Below, piece after piece: positions 9,127-17,959 of a stretch of 24,873 bases of DNA; the stretch's first letter is position 1; each line of letters begins with the position of its first letter. The notes beneath the pieces were generated by a model. It was not told the origin of the DNA. It did no database searches and saw only the letters and a program-made list of their open reading frames with translations. The stretch is from an uncultured Prevotella sp. Its GTDB lineage: Bacteria > Bacteroidota > Bacteroidia > Bacteroidales > Bacteroidaceae. A program made the position numbers and the translations under genes. The DNA lies in contig URDV01000004.1 of assembly GCA_900546605.1 (NCBI GenBank), positions 1-24,873 of the forward strand, written 5' to 3'.

Positions 9127-10410
9127 TTAATCAAATTGAATGGCCTTTGATGGCTGTACGCGCGACACCAAGAAACTCGGCACTACTAATGCCAACATGG
9201 TAACAATCAAGGTAGCTACATTCAAGCCCACTATCCACCACACATCAATTTCAACAGGAGCATAAGGCACATAATACACTACGGGGTCAAGTTGCACAAT
9301 GTGCAGATACTTTTGAACGAACACAAGCCCCAATCCTATCACATTGCCCCACAACATGCCACGACTCACTATAAGTGCCGCATAACATAGAAAGGTGTGG
9401 CGAATGCGCTGATTGGTTGCACCCAAAGCCTTTAATACGCCAATAGTTGTGGTACGCTCTAATATCAAGATGAGCAAACCGCTTATCATAGTAAAGCCTG
9501 CAACACAAATCATGATAACGAGTATTACCATTACATTCAGGTCAAGCAAATTGAGCCATGAAAGGACCGAAGCTGTATTGGGATTTTCACGAATGCCTAA
9601 CACAGAGTAAGCATGTCTGTAACGATCTTTATGTCCACCTACATGGGTAGCCAAATAATGTTGTGCTGCATCCAAATCATCAAACGATTGTAGTTGAACT
9701 TCAACACCACTACATTGATCAGCATTCCAATTATTCAGTTGGTTTACCGTGTATAAGTCTGTCAGCACAAATGTGTTGTCAAACTGCTTCATGTAAGTGT
9801 TGTATATGCCTGCTACCTTAAAACGACGCTGCTTGATGGTGTTTGCAAAGTAGTAACTATACACTTTGTCGCCCACCTTCAATCCCAATTTGTCAGCAAG
9901 CAACTGCGAAATAACGATTTCGTTTGTTGCCTTACTGTCAGTAAACCGAGGCATACTACCTTTAACTATATAGCTACGCAAAAAGCTAAGGTCGTAATCC
10001 TGTGCCACACCTTTTAATGCAATTCCCGCAAAGTCATTTTCGGTTTTAAAAATTCCCATCTTTTGCGAGAACCTTTGCACTTGTTTCACCCCAGGAGCAG
10101 CCTTTATAGTACTCATTACTTGAGAGTTGAATGCCAAGGGATACGTTTCGGGAGAGCCAAGTGACTGTATGTCGATGACCTCAATATGCGAGGTAAACCC
10201 CGAAAGTTTGCCACTCACCTCATGCTGAAAGCCACGAACCACACATATCGAAACAATCATCACGGCCAATCCTACAGCAATACCTACCATGGCTATGCGC
10301 AAAGCTGGAGGCGATGCTTTTCGTTTCTTATCGTCTTCTTGCTGCGCGTTATTCTTAAAGAATCTGTGTGCTAAGAACCACGAAAGATATGCATACTTTG
10401 AGAACATCAT
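9127..10410 (-). CDS. LolC/LolE-type ABC transporter permease (FtsX fold)
   Basis: Predicted inner-membrane permease of the lipoprotein-release (LolCDE) or MacB-like family. At 427 residues it has the typical layout: a short cytoplasmic N-terminus with LSWFLAHRF, one membrane helix (about 38-62), a large periplasmic domain (about 65-285, with KGSMPRF and NEIVISQLLADKLGLKVGD), then three membrane helices (about 290-315, 345-370 and 395-418) of the FtsX domain, with ERTTTIGVLKALGA in the loop between helices 2 and 3. The partner ATPase (LolD) is not in the window. It starts 41 bases after the aminotransferase stop and is probably co-transcribed. The tandem ATG start leaves one residue of ambiguity. 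Confidence 0.85.
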   Translation of the reverse strand: MMFSKYAYLSWFLAHRFFKNNAQQEDDKKRKASPPALRIAMVGIAVGLAVMIVSICVVRGFQHEVSGKLSGFTSHIEVIDIQSLGSPETYPLAFNSQVMSTIKAAPGVKQVQRFSQKMGIFKTENDFAGIALKGVAQDYDLSFLRSYIVKGSMPRFTDSKATNEIVISQLLADKLGLKVGDKVYSYYFANTIKQRRFKVAGIYNTYMKQFDNTFVLTDLYTVNQLNNWNADQCSGVEVQLQSFDDLDAAQHYLATHVGGHKDRYRHAYSVLGIRENPNTASVLSWLNLLDLNVMVILVIMICVAGFTMISGLLILILERTTTIGVLKALGATNQRIRHTFLCYAALIVSRGMLWGNVIGLGLVFVQKYLHIVQLDPVVYYVPYAPVEIDVWWIVGLNVATLIVTMLALVVPSFLVSRVQPSKAIQFD

Positions 10411-10451
10411 GTTTCATATATATTATATGTGACAATGGTAAAAAGATAGGA

Positions 10452-11669
10452 CTATTTACCATCAGCCTGATAAAGTTCGCTTCCTGGATAAGCTTCAAGA
10501 GCTTTGCGCAGCACCACAAGAGCTCGTTGCAAATCCTCCTTTTTCAACACATAGGCTATACGCACTTGGTTACGTCCGGCCCCAGGTGTGGTGTAAAAGC
10601 CTGCTGCAGGAGCCATCATAACCGTTTCTCCTTCATACGAGAATTCGGTTAAACACCATGCACAGAACTTTTCAGCATCATCAACAGGCAACTTGGCTAC
10701 GGTGTAGAATGCGCCCATAGGTATAGGCGAATAAACACCTGGTATACGATTTAAACCATCAATCAAGCACTTGCGTCGCTCCACATACTCCTCATATACA
10801 TCGCGAGCATATTCAGGCGAGGCATCAAGCGAAGCTTCGGCTACCAATTGTCCGATAAGAGGTGGACTTAAACGTGCCTGGCAAAATTTCATGACAGCTT
10901 GCCTAACCGTTTTATTTTTGGTAATTAAAGCTCCTACACGAATGCCACATTCGCTATAGCGCTTTGACACAGAATCAATTAGCACAACATTTTGCTCAAT
11001 ACCATCTAAGTGACAAGCTGAGATGTAAGGCGAACCTGTATAAATGAATTCACGATACACCTCATCCGAGAACAAGTACAAGTCGTACTTCTTTACCAAG
11101 TCACGAATTTGATTCATTTCACGACGTGTGTAAAGGTAGCCCGTGGGGTTGTTGGGGTTACATATAAGAATGGCCCTTGTATGCTCATTTATCAATTCTT
11201 CAAACTTCTCGACCTTAGGTAGCGAAAAGCCTTCTTCAATAGTTGTAGCAATAGTGCGAATGCGCGCACCTGCCGATATGGCAAAAGCCATATAGTTAGC
11301 ATAGGCTGGTTCGGGCACAATAATTTCATCGCCAGGATTCAAGCACGACATGAAGGCAAACAATACAGCCTCTGACCCACCCGATGTGATGATAATGTCG
11401 TCAGCATCTAAATGAATGTTATAACGCTCGTAGTAATGCGTCAACTTTTCGCGATAACTACGGAAGCCCTGACTCGGACTATACTCTAACACCTTGCGGT
11501 CAATATGCCTCAAGGCATCTAATCCTGCTTGCGGTGTAGGCAAATCGGGCTGACCTATGTTTAAATGATACACGTGTACGCCCCTCTCTTTAGCTTGCGT
11601 AGCTAAAGGTGCAAGTTTACGAATGGGCGATTCGGGCATTTTTACGGCTCTTTCTGATATTTTAGGCAC
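10452..11669 (-). CDS. Class I/II pyridoxal-phosphate aminotransferase (AspC-like)
   Basis: Fold-type I aminotransferase of 405 residues, probably moving an amino group between an amino acid (likely aspartate or an aromatic one) and 2-oxoglutarate. Visible family motifs are HLNIGQPDLPTP (35-46), SPSQGFRSYRE (64-74), NPNNPTG (171-177), DEVYREF (202-208) and the PLP-binding lysine in DSVSKRYSECGIR (Lys236). The start is GTG at 11669: the segment PKISERAVKMPESPIRK after it is what homologues I recall begin with, whereas the ATG at 11639 would remove ten conserved residues. The substrate cannot be settled from sequence. It precedes the permease gene in a likely two-gene unit. Confidence 0.88.
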   Translation of the reverse strand: MPKISERAVKMPESPIRKLAPLATQAKERGVHVYHLNIGQPDLPTPQAGLDALRHIDRKVLEYSPSQGFRSYREKLTHYYERYNIHLDADDIIITSGGSEAVLFAFMSCLNPGDEIIVPEPAYANYMAFAISAGARIRTIATTIEEGFSLPKVEKFEELINEHTRAILICNPNNPTGYLYTRREMNQIRDLVKKYDLYLFSDEVYREFIYTGSPYISACHLDGIEQNVVLIDSVSKRYSECGIRVGALITKNKTVRQAVMKFCQARLSPPLIGQLVAEASLDASPEYARDVYEEYVERRKCLIDGLNRIPGVYSPIPMGAFYTVAKLPVDDAEKFCAWCLTEFSYEGETVMMAPAAGFYTTPGAGRNQVRIAYVLKKEDLQRALVVLRKALEAYPGSELYQADGK

Positions 11670-11831
11670 TTTGATATAGTGTTAAGGATGAGTACTAATG
11701 TTGATTAATGTGTTTGTACAAGTTGATGGTTGAACTTGCTAAGAAATTCATGTTGCGATGATTAAATTGCATAAAGCAACTCACAACTTACCTTAAAGTA
11801 CGTCACATCATTATGTATATAAGCAGAGAAA

Positions 11832-13085
11832 CTATATATATTTTCGTTCAAAGTCGCGTTGATGCATCATGCGACGCCATTCGTTGGCCAAAGCATGTAA
11901 TGGGCGCATGAGTTCATAAATATAGATGTAGGCACCATACTTACGTTCATCGAGCGTTCGCAAACCTCGACGTATCATAACTATAGGCAACACAAGCATT
12001 ATGCCCCACAACACCAAGCTCACTACATCAATGGGTAACATCGAAATGGAGTATTGCTCAGCATTCACGTCATTCATCACGCGACAAACAGCGTAAATTA
12101 TTTGACAGGTGGCAAACACGTAAACCGAAAGCGTAGCTACGATGTCCTGCCATTTGTATTTACGCAAATAATGTTTCAAATGATGATTAATTTCACAAGC
12201 TTGCATGCGTTTTACGCGCAACACATCAAGGGTCGGTAAGGTCTCTACTAATCGCGTTGAAGGCGAACAGAGCAAACAAGTACGTTCAGCATCAGCATGC
12301 AAGCAAGCCAGCATCTGTTCTTCGCCAAAAGCCATATTCACGCTATCGGCAAAGCCATTTTGCTCAATAAACCATTTTTTGCGTACCGCCCACCCTGATG
12401 ACGGGCAACCTATAACGTGTCCTTGCTCCCAAGCATAAACTTGCATGGCCAAAGCACACACGCGGTCAAATATAGCACGTCGTGCTACCAATGAGCCATC
12501 ATCATCATAATTATAATAAGGAATAACCCAATCATAAGCATCGCTCAACGACTGCGACACATGATACAGCCACATATCTGACGAAGGCAAAGTGTCGGGC
12601 GAGACCACAATAACCCATTCGCTACGAGCTGCACGAATGCCTAACGTAATGGCCAATTTTCGCAACTCTATATAACGAGATGTATTAGGCACAAAGGTAT
12701 AACGTAGGTTATGAAAATCGGTTCGTTGTAAGGACTCACATAACGCCTCCACTTCAGGCGAATGACACTCATCCGCTACTATAATTTCATAAGCGTCAGC
12801 ATATTTTTGCGTAATCAAGCGCTGTAACAAAGGGTTAAGTGGTTCCCGTTCATTTATCACAGGCACCACTATGGTCAGCATCGAAGCCTCTTCGGAACGT
12901 CCACTAACCAAAGCTTCGTGCGTAGCTTGTTCTACAGCCTGTGCCTCGAGTTGCCACGAAGCATGTTTGGTGAGCAAACTATAGCGGCGGAGTCGTAACA
13001 CATACAGTAGCAACAACGCCACACCTGCTACCACACAAAGCAGCAGCAATACATATTCTCCCATCTGTAAGTTGTTATACGACAC
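11832..13085 (-). CDS. Membrane-anchored family 2 glycosyltransferase
   Basis: Predicted inner-membrane glycosyltransferase with a GT-A fold. It has an N-terminal membrane helix (about 9-30), a cytoplasmic catalytic domain opening with TIVVPVINEREPLNPLL (about 71-87) and EIIVADE, an acidic site VSPDTLP in the DXD position, a possible catalytic-base region around FGEEQMLACLHAD, and two membrane helices near the C-terminus (about 325-345 and 362-385). The canonical DXD is not perfect, reading Pro-Asp-Thr, which makes the donor sugar hard to guess. No glycan cluster surrounds it. It follows the TrmH-family gene by 57 bases on the same strand. The 162-base gap to the aminotransferase gene suggests a break in transcription. 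Role unknown, possibly envelope glycan. Confidence 0.78.
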   Translation of the reverse strand: MSYNNLQMGEYVLLLLCVVAGVALLLLYVLRLRRYSLLTKHASWQLEAQAVEQATHEALVSGRSEEASMLTIVVPVINEREPLNPLLQRLITQKYADAYEIIVADECHSPEVEALCESLQRTDFHNLRYTFVPNTSRYIELRKLAITLGIRAARSEWVIVVSPDTLPSSDMWLYHVSQSLSDAYDWVIPYYNYDDDGSLVARRAIFDRVCALAMQVYAWEQGHVIGCPSSGWAVRKKWFIEQNGFADSVNMAFGEEQMLACLHADAERTCLLCSPSTRLVETLPTLDVLRVKRMQACEINHHLKHYLRKYKWQDIVATLSVYVFATCQIIYAVCRVMNDVNAEQYSISMLPIDVVSLVLWGIMLVLPIVMIRRGLRTLDERKYGAYIYIYELMRPLHALANEWRRMMHQRDFERKYI

Positions 13086-13142
13086 GTTATTTATTCATTT
13101 AATTTAAGTTTTACTTTTATGCGTTTCATAAAACATAGAGCA

Positions 13143-13916
13143 TTAGCTTCTGCGTCTGAACTCGGCACACACCACAGCAGTAGCTATTGCCACATTTAAG
13201 CTCTCACTTGTGGCACGCCCTATAGGGAAAGGAGGTATAAACAATCGTTGGTTTACACACGATTCCACTTCTGCCGATATGCCACGTCCTTCATTACCCA
13301 TTACTATCAAGCCATGGTTTTCAAGCGGTTGCGAATAAAGATCGTTACCATCAAGAAATGTTCCATAGACAGGGACTTGCGCATTCAAGCGTTGCATCAC
13401 ATCTACCAAATTGCAATAATGTACCTTTACACGAGCTATAGCTCCCATGGTAGCTTGTACTACTTTGGGGGCAAACACATCGGCAGTATTCATTGAAGCA
13501 AACACATGTTCTATGCCGAACCAGTCAGCCAACCGCACAATTGTTCCTACATTTCCTGGATCTTGCACCTCGTCAAGTGCTAAGCAGAGTGAATGTCGTG
13601 GCAAATCAGCCAATTGTTCCATGCACATTTGATGTTGAGGCTGTTCAAAGATAGCTATAACATCGCGAGGCGCACAAAGCAAAGACAAGCGTTCTAATGT
13701 TTTCTTATCAATTACTTCAACACATTCAACGTTCTTTATTGATAATGAGTTGATACTATCTAAATAGCTTTGCGTAGCATACATCGTTTTACATCGCATG
13801 TGCGGTAGTAAATCGCCCACCACTTTAGGCCCTTCAGCCACAAAGCTATGGGTTGCATCACGATGTTTCTTCATGCCAAGCGCATGCAAATCTTTTATGT
13901 TTTGTTTTGTGACCAC
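13143..13916 (-). CDS. TrmH/SpoU-family RNA 2'-O-methyltransferase
   Basis: Predicted SAM-dependent methyltransferase acting on ribose 2'-OH of rRNA or tRNA. Residues about 1-100 form the small RNA-binding domain with HSFVAEGPKVVGDLL. The SPOUT core carries the three SpoU motifs: DPGNVGTIVRLADWFG, then VMGNEGRGIS, then IPPF...ESLNVAIATAVV near the C-terminus. The length of 257 is usual. The start is GTG at 13916: it gives an N-terminus of the common form with NIKDLHALGMKKHR, while the next ATG (residue 15) would lose it. It is the first gene of the minus-strand block and divergent from the TamL-like gene. The target nucleotide is not determinable here. Confidence 0.9.
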   Translation of the reverse strand: MVTKQNIKDLHALGMKKHRDATHSFVAEGPKVVGDLLPHMRCKTMYATQSYLDSINSLSIKNVECVEVIDKKTLERLSLLCAPRDVIAIFEQPQHQMCMEQLADLPRHSLCLALDEVQDPGNVGTIVRLADWFGIEHVFASMNTADVFAPKVVQATMGAIARVKVHYCNLVDVMQRLNAQVPVYGTFLDGNDLYSQPLENHGLIVMGNEGRGISAEVESCVNQRLFIPPFPIGRATSESLNVAIATAVVCAEFRRRS

Positions 13917-13945
13917 GCAGTTTTTAGTTTAGTTGTTAGGCAAGG

Positions 13946-13953
13946 CAAATATA
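13946..13953 (-). promoter_or_regulatory. Promoter -7 box for TrmH-family gene
   Basis: On the minus strand TATATTTG matches TAnnTTTG exactly, 29 bases upstream of the GTG start. The -33 region has no clear TTTG. Confidence 0.45.
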
Positions 13954-13998
13954 CGTAATCATTCTGATATACACCCTATGCTCCTTTAATTTTTACAT

Positions 13999-14170
13999 GG
14001 TTATAGCAAAATATTACGCGTTGGCGGAATTAGTCAACAAGTTAATAAGTTGACAACTTAACGGGTTGACAGATAAGTTTGCCAAGTTTTTTTAGTTACA
14101 TATCACATTGACTTCAATAAGTGCCGTATATCATACTCTACTTGTTAACCCAGCATAATTTGTTAACATT
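13999..14170. repeat. Dispersed repeat, copy B
   Basis: Second copy of the element at 1-229, in the 437-base gap 13917-14353. Aligned blocks are GGTTATAGC (13999-14007), GTTGGCGG (14020-14027), ATTAGT, GTTGACAG, ATAAGTTTG and CAAGTTTTTTT. Compared with copy A it lacks about 70 bases after GGTTATAGC and has three extra 8-bp units (GTTAATAA, GTTGACAA, CTTAACGG) before the shared GTTGACAG. The right inverted arm is degenerate and the terminal CCGCCAAC is not seen. The rest of the gap holds promoter-like sequence and nothing else recognised. Confidence 0.6.
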
Positions 14171-14186
14171 ACAATAAAATATATGC

Positions 14187-14217
14187 TTGCCAAATCAGAA
14201 AATAATTTGTAATTTAG
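14187..14217 (+). promoter_or_regulatory. Possible promoter for the tamL-like gene
   Basis: TTG (14187-14189), 20 bases, then TAATTTAG (14210-14217), one base off TAnnTTTG. The resulting leader would be about 130 bases and contains a short perfect hairpin, CATTAAA/TTTAATG (14321-14337), just before the coding region. Confidence 0.35.
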
Positions 14218-14353
14218 CCCAAAATTTGCTCATTTATTTACACTTGTGTTGGTTTAAAAGGCCTTGCTTTGCACCTGCATGGTAGGAAGTATTGGTTCAA
14301 TAAGCAAGCTATATCACCTTCATTAAAAAGTTTAATGAGTAAATGTTATTACG

Positions 14354-16750
14354 TTGAAAATGAAAGGATTCATTCTATTATTACATATTCACATGCGCAA
14401 GTATGCATCTTTCTGTCGTTCTATGTTTAGACCGACAGCAATTATGTGTACAATCTTGGCTCTTTGCAGTTTATTCAACGCATGTAGTAGTAAAAAGTTC
14501 TTGAAAAATGGCGAAAAGACGCTCTCGGATGTAAAGATTTCATGCGACACACGTCACTTTAAAATCAACGACCTACACAACTACATCAAGCAACAGCCCA
14601 ACGCCAAATGGTTTACTTTATTCAAGGTTCCATTAGGCATTTACTGCTTATCGCGCAAAGACTCAATAAAAGGCAATCGCGGACTATCACGCATATGGCG
14701 ACGCATAGGTCAAGCCCCCGTCATATATGATGCCTCATTATCCCAATACAGCCGACAGAGCATAGAGCAAGCACTTAATAGCCAAGGTTATTTGCATGCC
14801 CGTTGCGACACATTCCTCACCATTAAGGGCCATAAGCTAAAGGTGAATTATCACATAACACCAGGAGCACGCTATTACATACAGCAATTTACGCAACAGT
14901 TTGATTCGCCAGCCATACGTCAAGCGGTCATGACCGACTCGGCAGCCACATTCATTCACAAGGGGCAGCCACTCAACCTAAACCAACTATCAGAAGAGCG
15001 CAGCCGTATCGTTTCGTCACTACACAACCGCGGCTACTACTACATTAATAAAGACTACGTATCATTTGACATTGACACCCTAATAGGTTCAACAGGAGCC
15101 AACGTGACCTTGCACGTTCGCATGCCCGTAGGCGTTGACTCAACGCGTGCTTATCAGCCTCAGCATTACCGACGAGTCAACATTATTATGGGTGATGCTG
15201 ATGCTGGATGGAACACGCCCGTACGTGACTCTATAAGCTATCGTGGGTTAAACTTTATCTATCACGCACATAACTCTATCAACAAGCGCGTGTTTGCTGC
15301 GCACGTGGGCATACGCCCCGACACGCTCTATAGAGAAGATATGCTACAAGCCACCTATAGCAACATCAACTCCCTACCTGCCATCAGCTTTACAACTATG
15401 CACGTAGCACCTGCTGCCAATGGTGTTAACGACTCACTCGACTGCGACATACGCCTACAGCCCAACAAGCCCCACACATTAGGACTTGACGTTGAAGGCA
15501 CTAACACATCGGGCGACTTAGGAGCTGCCGTGGCACTCACCTATAGCAATCGCAACGTGTTTCATGGCTCGGAATTGCTCACACTAAAACTTCGTGGTGC
15601 CTACGAGGCCATTACTGGTCTTGAGGGGTATAACAACCAAAACTACATAGAATGGAGTGCCGAAGCCAATCTGCGTTTTCCCACTCTATTATTACCCTTT
15701 GTCGACCTCGACGTCAAGCGACGCCTAAAAGCCAACTCCGAGGCTAAAATAATGTACGACACGCAAGATCGACCTGAGTTCCATCGGCGTGTGCTTACAG
15801 GAGCTTGGGCTTACACTTGGCGACGCACGACTCACCCCGAATGGCAACATCGGTTTGATGCCCTATCAGTTAACTATGTGTACATGCCCTGGATTTCGGA
15901 CACATTCCGCCGCGACTATCTCGAAGGCGAAGACCCTCATTACTCGGTGCTACGCTATAGTTATGAGAACCTATTTATTGTAAAAACGGGTTACAGCTTT
16001 ACTTATAACTCGCTACGTAATGCGCAAAATTCACCCACGGGCATATATCAGACCAACGGATTTCAAATAAAGATGGGAGTGGAATTGGCTGGCAACTTGC
16101 TATATGGCCTATCAAAAGCCTTTCATGGACATCGCAACAACGACGGCAGCTATAGCCTTTTCAGCATTGCCTACTCGCAATATGCCAAGTTCGACTTTGA
16201 TTTTGCCAAGAGTACGGTGCTGAACGATCGCAACTCATTAGCATTTCATGTAGCCTTTGGGCTTGGCATTCCTTATGGCAACTCAACCATTTTGCCTTAT
16301 GAAAAGCGCTATTTTGCGGGAGGCGCTAATAGTGTGCGCGGTTGGAGTGTACGTGGCTTAGGGCCTGGCTCCTATAAGGGTAAAGATGGTAAGGTGGACT
16401 TTGTAAATCAAACAGGAAACATGAAGTTAGACCTTAGCGTTGAATGGCGTACCTACTTGTTTTGGAAGCTCCATGGCGCCTTTTTTATTGACGCGGGCAA
16501 TGTGTGGAACACACGTGCTTATGCCGACATGGATGGTTCACAATTCCACTTCAACACGTTTTATAAGCAAATAGCCTTGGCCTATGGCCTTGGTCTACGC
16601 TTAAACTTCAACTACTTCATTCTACGTTTTGACGGAGGCATGAAAGCCATTGACCCATCGGTTCCATCAGGACGCCTTCACTACCCTATTAGCAAACCCA
16701 ACTTGTCACGCGACTTCACCTTCCACTTTGCCGTAGGGCTACCCTTTTAA
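14354..16750 (+). CDS. TamL-like lipidated Omp85 (BamA/TamA superfamily) protein
   Basis: Predicted outer-membrane barrel that inserts or assembles other outer-membrane proteins. A lipoprotein signal ends at Leu-Phe-Asn-Ala-Cys (Cys44 from the first ATG), followed by KKFLKNGE, as in the Bacteroidota lipidated TamA form called TamL. The residues after Cys are Ser-Ser-Lys-Lys, not acidic, so the anchor probably faces the periplasm. Residues about 55-350 form POTRA-like repeats; about 365-798 form the barrel, with RYFAGGANSVRGW (the VRG-F/W lid-loop motif) and a terminal Phe. The 798-residue call has an unusually long N-region; starts at 14393 (Met14) or 14423 (Met24) give more normal signal peptides. 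No tamB is adjacent, so the partner, if any, lies elsewhere. Confidence 0.88.
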   Translation: MKMKGFILLLHIHMRKYASFCRSMFRPTAIMCTILALCSLFNACSSKKFLKNGEKTLSDVKISCDTRHFKINDLHNYIKQQPNAKWFTLFKVPLGIYCLSRKDSIKGNRGLSRIWRRIGQAPVIYDASLSQYSRQSIEQALNSQGYLHARCDTFLTIKGHKLKVNYHITPGARYYIQQFTQQFDSPAIRQAVMTDSAATFIHKGQPLNLNQLSEERSRIVSSLHNRGYYYINKDYVSFDIDTLIGSTGANVTLHVRMPVGVDSTRAYQPQHYRRVNIIMGDADAGWNTPVRDSISYRGLNFIYHAHNSINKRVFAAHVGIRPDTLYREDMLQATYSNINSLPAISFTTMHVAPAANGVNDSLDCDIRLQPNKPHTLGLDVEGTNTSGDLGAAVALTYSNRNVFHGSELLTLKLRGAYEAITGLEGYNNQNYIEWSAEANLRFPTLLLPFVDLDVKRRLKANSEAKIMYDTQDRPEFHRRVLTGAWAYTWRRTTHPEWQHRFDALSVNYVYMPWISDTFRRDYLEGEDPHYSVLRYSYENLFIVKTGYSFTYNSLRNAQNSPTGIYQTNGFQIKMGVELAGNLLYGLSKAFHGHRNNDGSYSLFSIAYSQYAKFDFDFAKSTVLNDRNSLAFHVAFGLGIPYGNSTILPYEKRYFAGGANSVRGWSVRGLGPGSYKGKDGKVDFVNQTGNMKLDLSVEWRTYLFWKLHGAFFIDAGNVWNTRAYADMDGSQFHFNTFYKQIALAYGLGLRLNFNYFILRFDGGMKAIDPSVPSGRLHYPISKPNLSRDFTFHFAVGLPF

Positions 16751-16868
16751 AAAAAATTCTTTTCCGTCAACACATAAAAGGGGGACTTTGCTAAAACCCA
16801 AGCATTGCCCTTTTAGGGAACGAGCCAACGCATCCCATTTAAAATCTCATCATGCACATATCTGACAC

Positions 16869-17684
16869 ATGTTTAAATTCATATCATTAGGTTCAGGCAG
16901 TTGTGGCAACTGCTATTATCTTAATTACGATGGTTATGGTCTGCTTATTGACTTAGGGCTAAGCATTCGCAATTTTAAGAAGCTCTTTTCAGACTATGGA
17001 CAGGCCATTGCGCAAATCAAGGCTATACTGATAACCCACGACCACACTGACCATGTGAAGGCTGTAGGAGCATTATCGCGCGATTTTCGCATACCCGTTT
17101 ACACATCGCAGTTGGTACACGACTCCATCATGCACAACCATTTTGTATCAAAAAAGATACCTCTCGACTTACAACATTGCATTAAGCGAGCAGAGCCTTT
17201 TGAGTTAGGTCCCTTTACCATCACATCGTTTGGTGTGCCACATGATAGTGCCGACAATAATGGCTACATCATTCGCACCCCCAACAACAAATGTTTTGTG
17301 CTGCTTACCGATGTTGGACACTTTACCGATGAAATGCCAGCCATCATTCACCAAGCCACCCACCTGGTTATAGAGTCAAACTATGACGCAGCCATGCTAC
17401 GAGCTGGACATTACCCCTTACGACTACAAAACCGCATTAGTGGAGGCAATGGCCACATAAGTAATGCCGAGACAGCAACCTTTTTAGCACAACACATTGA
17501 CCGCGAACGCATAGAGCGCATTTGGCTATGCCACCTAAGTGCTGAAAATAATCGTCCGTCAGTAGCTTACGAAAAATGTGCTGACGTACTCACACAATCG
17601 GGCTTTGTGCTGGAGGGCGACAACCGCGACTTTCTATTAGAAGTTTTGCCCCGCCGCACCCCCACGCTTGTTATGGAATTATGA
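16869..17684 (+). CDS. WalJ/YycJ-like metallo-beta-lactamase-fold hydrolase
   Basis: Cytosolic two-metal hydrolase of the YycJ/WalJ group, probably a nuclease-like or phosphodiesterase enzyme; the Gram-positive relatives are linked to DNA repair and WalRK signalling. Metal ligands are visible: His57-x-His59-x-Asp61-His62 in THDHTDH, a later His in FGVPHDS, Asp in LLTDVGHF, and His in GHISN and CHLSAENN. The N-terminus SLGSGSCGNCYYL is characteristic. The length of 271 is normal. The TGA stop lies at 17682-17684, the first three bases of the palindromic element at 17682-17876, so the element sets the exact C-terminus. The gene follows the tamL-like gene by 118 bases on the same strand. Confidence 0.88.
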   Translation: MFKFISLGSGSCGNCYYLNYDGYGLLIDLGLSIRNFKKLFSDYGQAIAQIKAILITHDHTDHVKAVGALSRDFRIPVYTSQLVHDSIMHNHFVSKKIPLDLQHCIKRAEPFELGPFTITSFGVPHDSADNNGYIIRTPNNKCFVLLTDVGHFTDEMPAIIHQATHLVIESNYDAAMLRAGHYPLRLQNRISGGNGHISNAETATFLAQHIDRERIERIWLCHLSAENNRPSVAYEKCADVLTQSGFVLEGDNRDFLLEVLPRRTPTLVMEL

Positions 17685-17878
17685 AGTCGTCTAAACTTTT
17701 CTGACGAAGATTATATTTAAACTTTTATATCTTCTAAATTCCATCTTTACCTTTCTTTTTGACCGCTTTTTGACATCTCATCGGTCGTGTAGCTCGCTAC
17801 ACTCCCTCTTCAATGCCAAAAATCGCTTCAAAAATAAAGGCAAATCTTGAACTTCATAAAAGTTAAGACGACTTCATA
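17680..17878. mobile_element. MITE-like palindromic element flanked by TA
   Basis: The terminal 21 bases (17680-17700 and 17858-17878) are inverted repeats with a single mismatch. Inside them, the arms around 17740-17776 and 17810-17846 also pair imperfectly, and the centre holds a perfect dyad (GTGTAGC/GCTACAC, 17787-17802). Taking TGAAGTCGTC as the end, the element is 195 bases (17682-17876) with TA on both sides, as expected for a TA target duplication of IS630/Tc1-mariner-type MITEs. It has no coding capacity and may also act as a terminator for walJ. Confidence 0.6.
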
Positions 17879-17959
17879 GTTGCCAACCTACTTTAAAGAC
17901 TAAAGAAGCGAAAGGTTCTCACCTCATAAGCACATACAAACCCCAAGCAAAAACTCATT

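Noticed and set aside
11670..11831. Regulatory RNA or promoter in the gap before the aminotransferase gene
   Set aside because: No TAnnTTTG box on the minus strand and no convincing hairpin were found; the gap is left unannotated.
13115..13133. Terminator between the TrmH-like and glycosyltransferase genes
   Set aside because: A 7-bp AT-only-type stem in an AT-rich gap; could arise by chance, and the genes look co-transcribed.
16775..16815. Terminator between the tamL-like and walJ-like genes
   Set aside because: Only an 8-bp AT-rich stem with a 25-base loop and no T-run; too weak to call.
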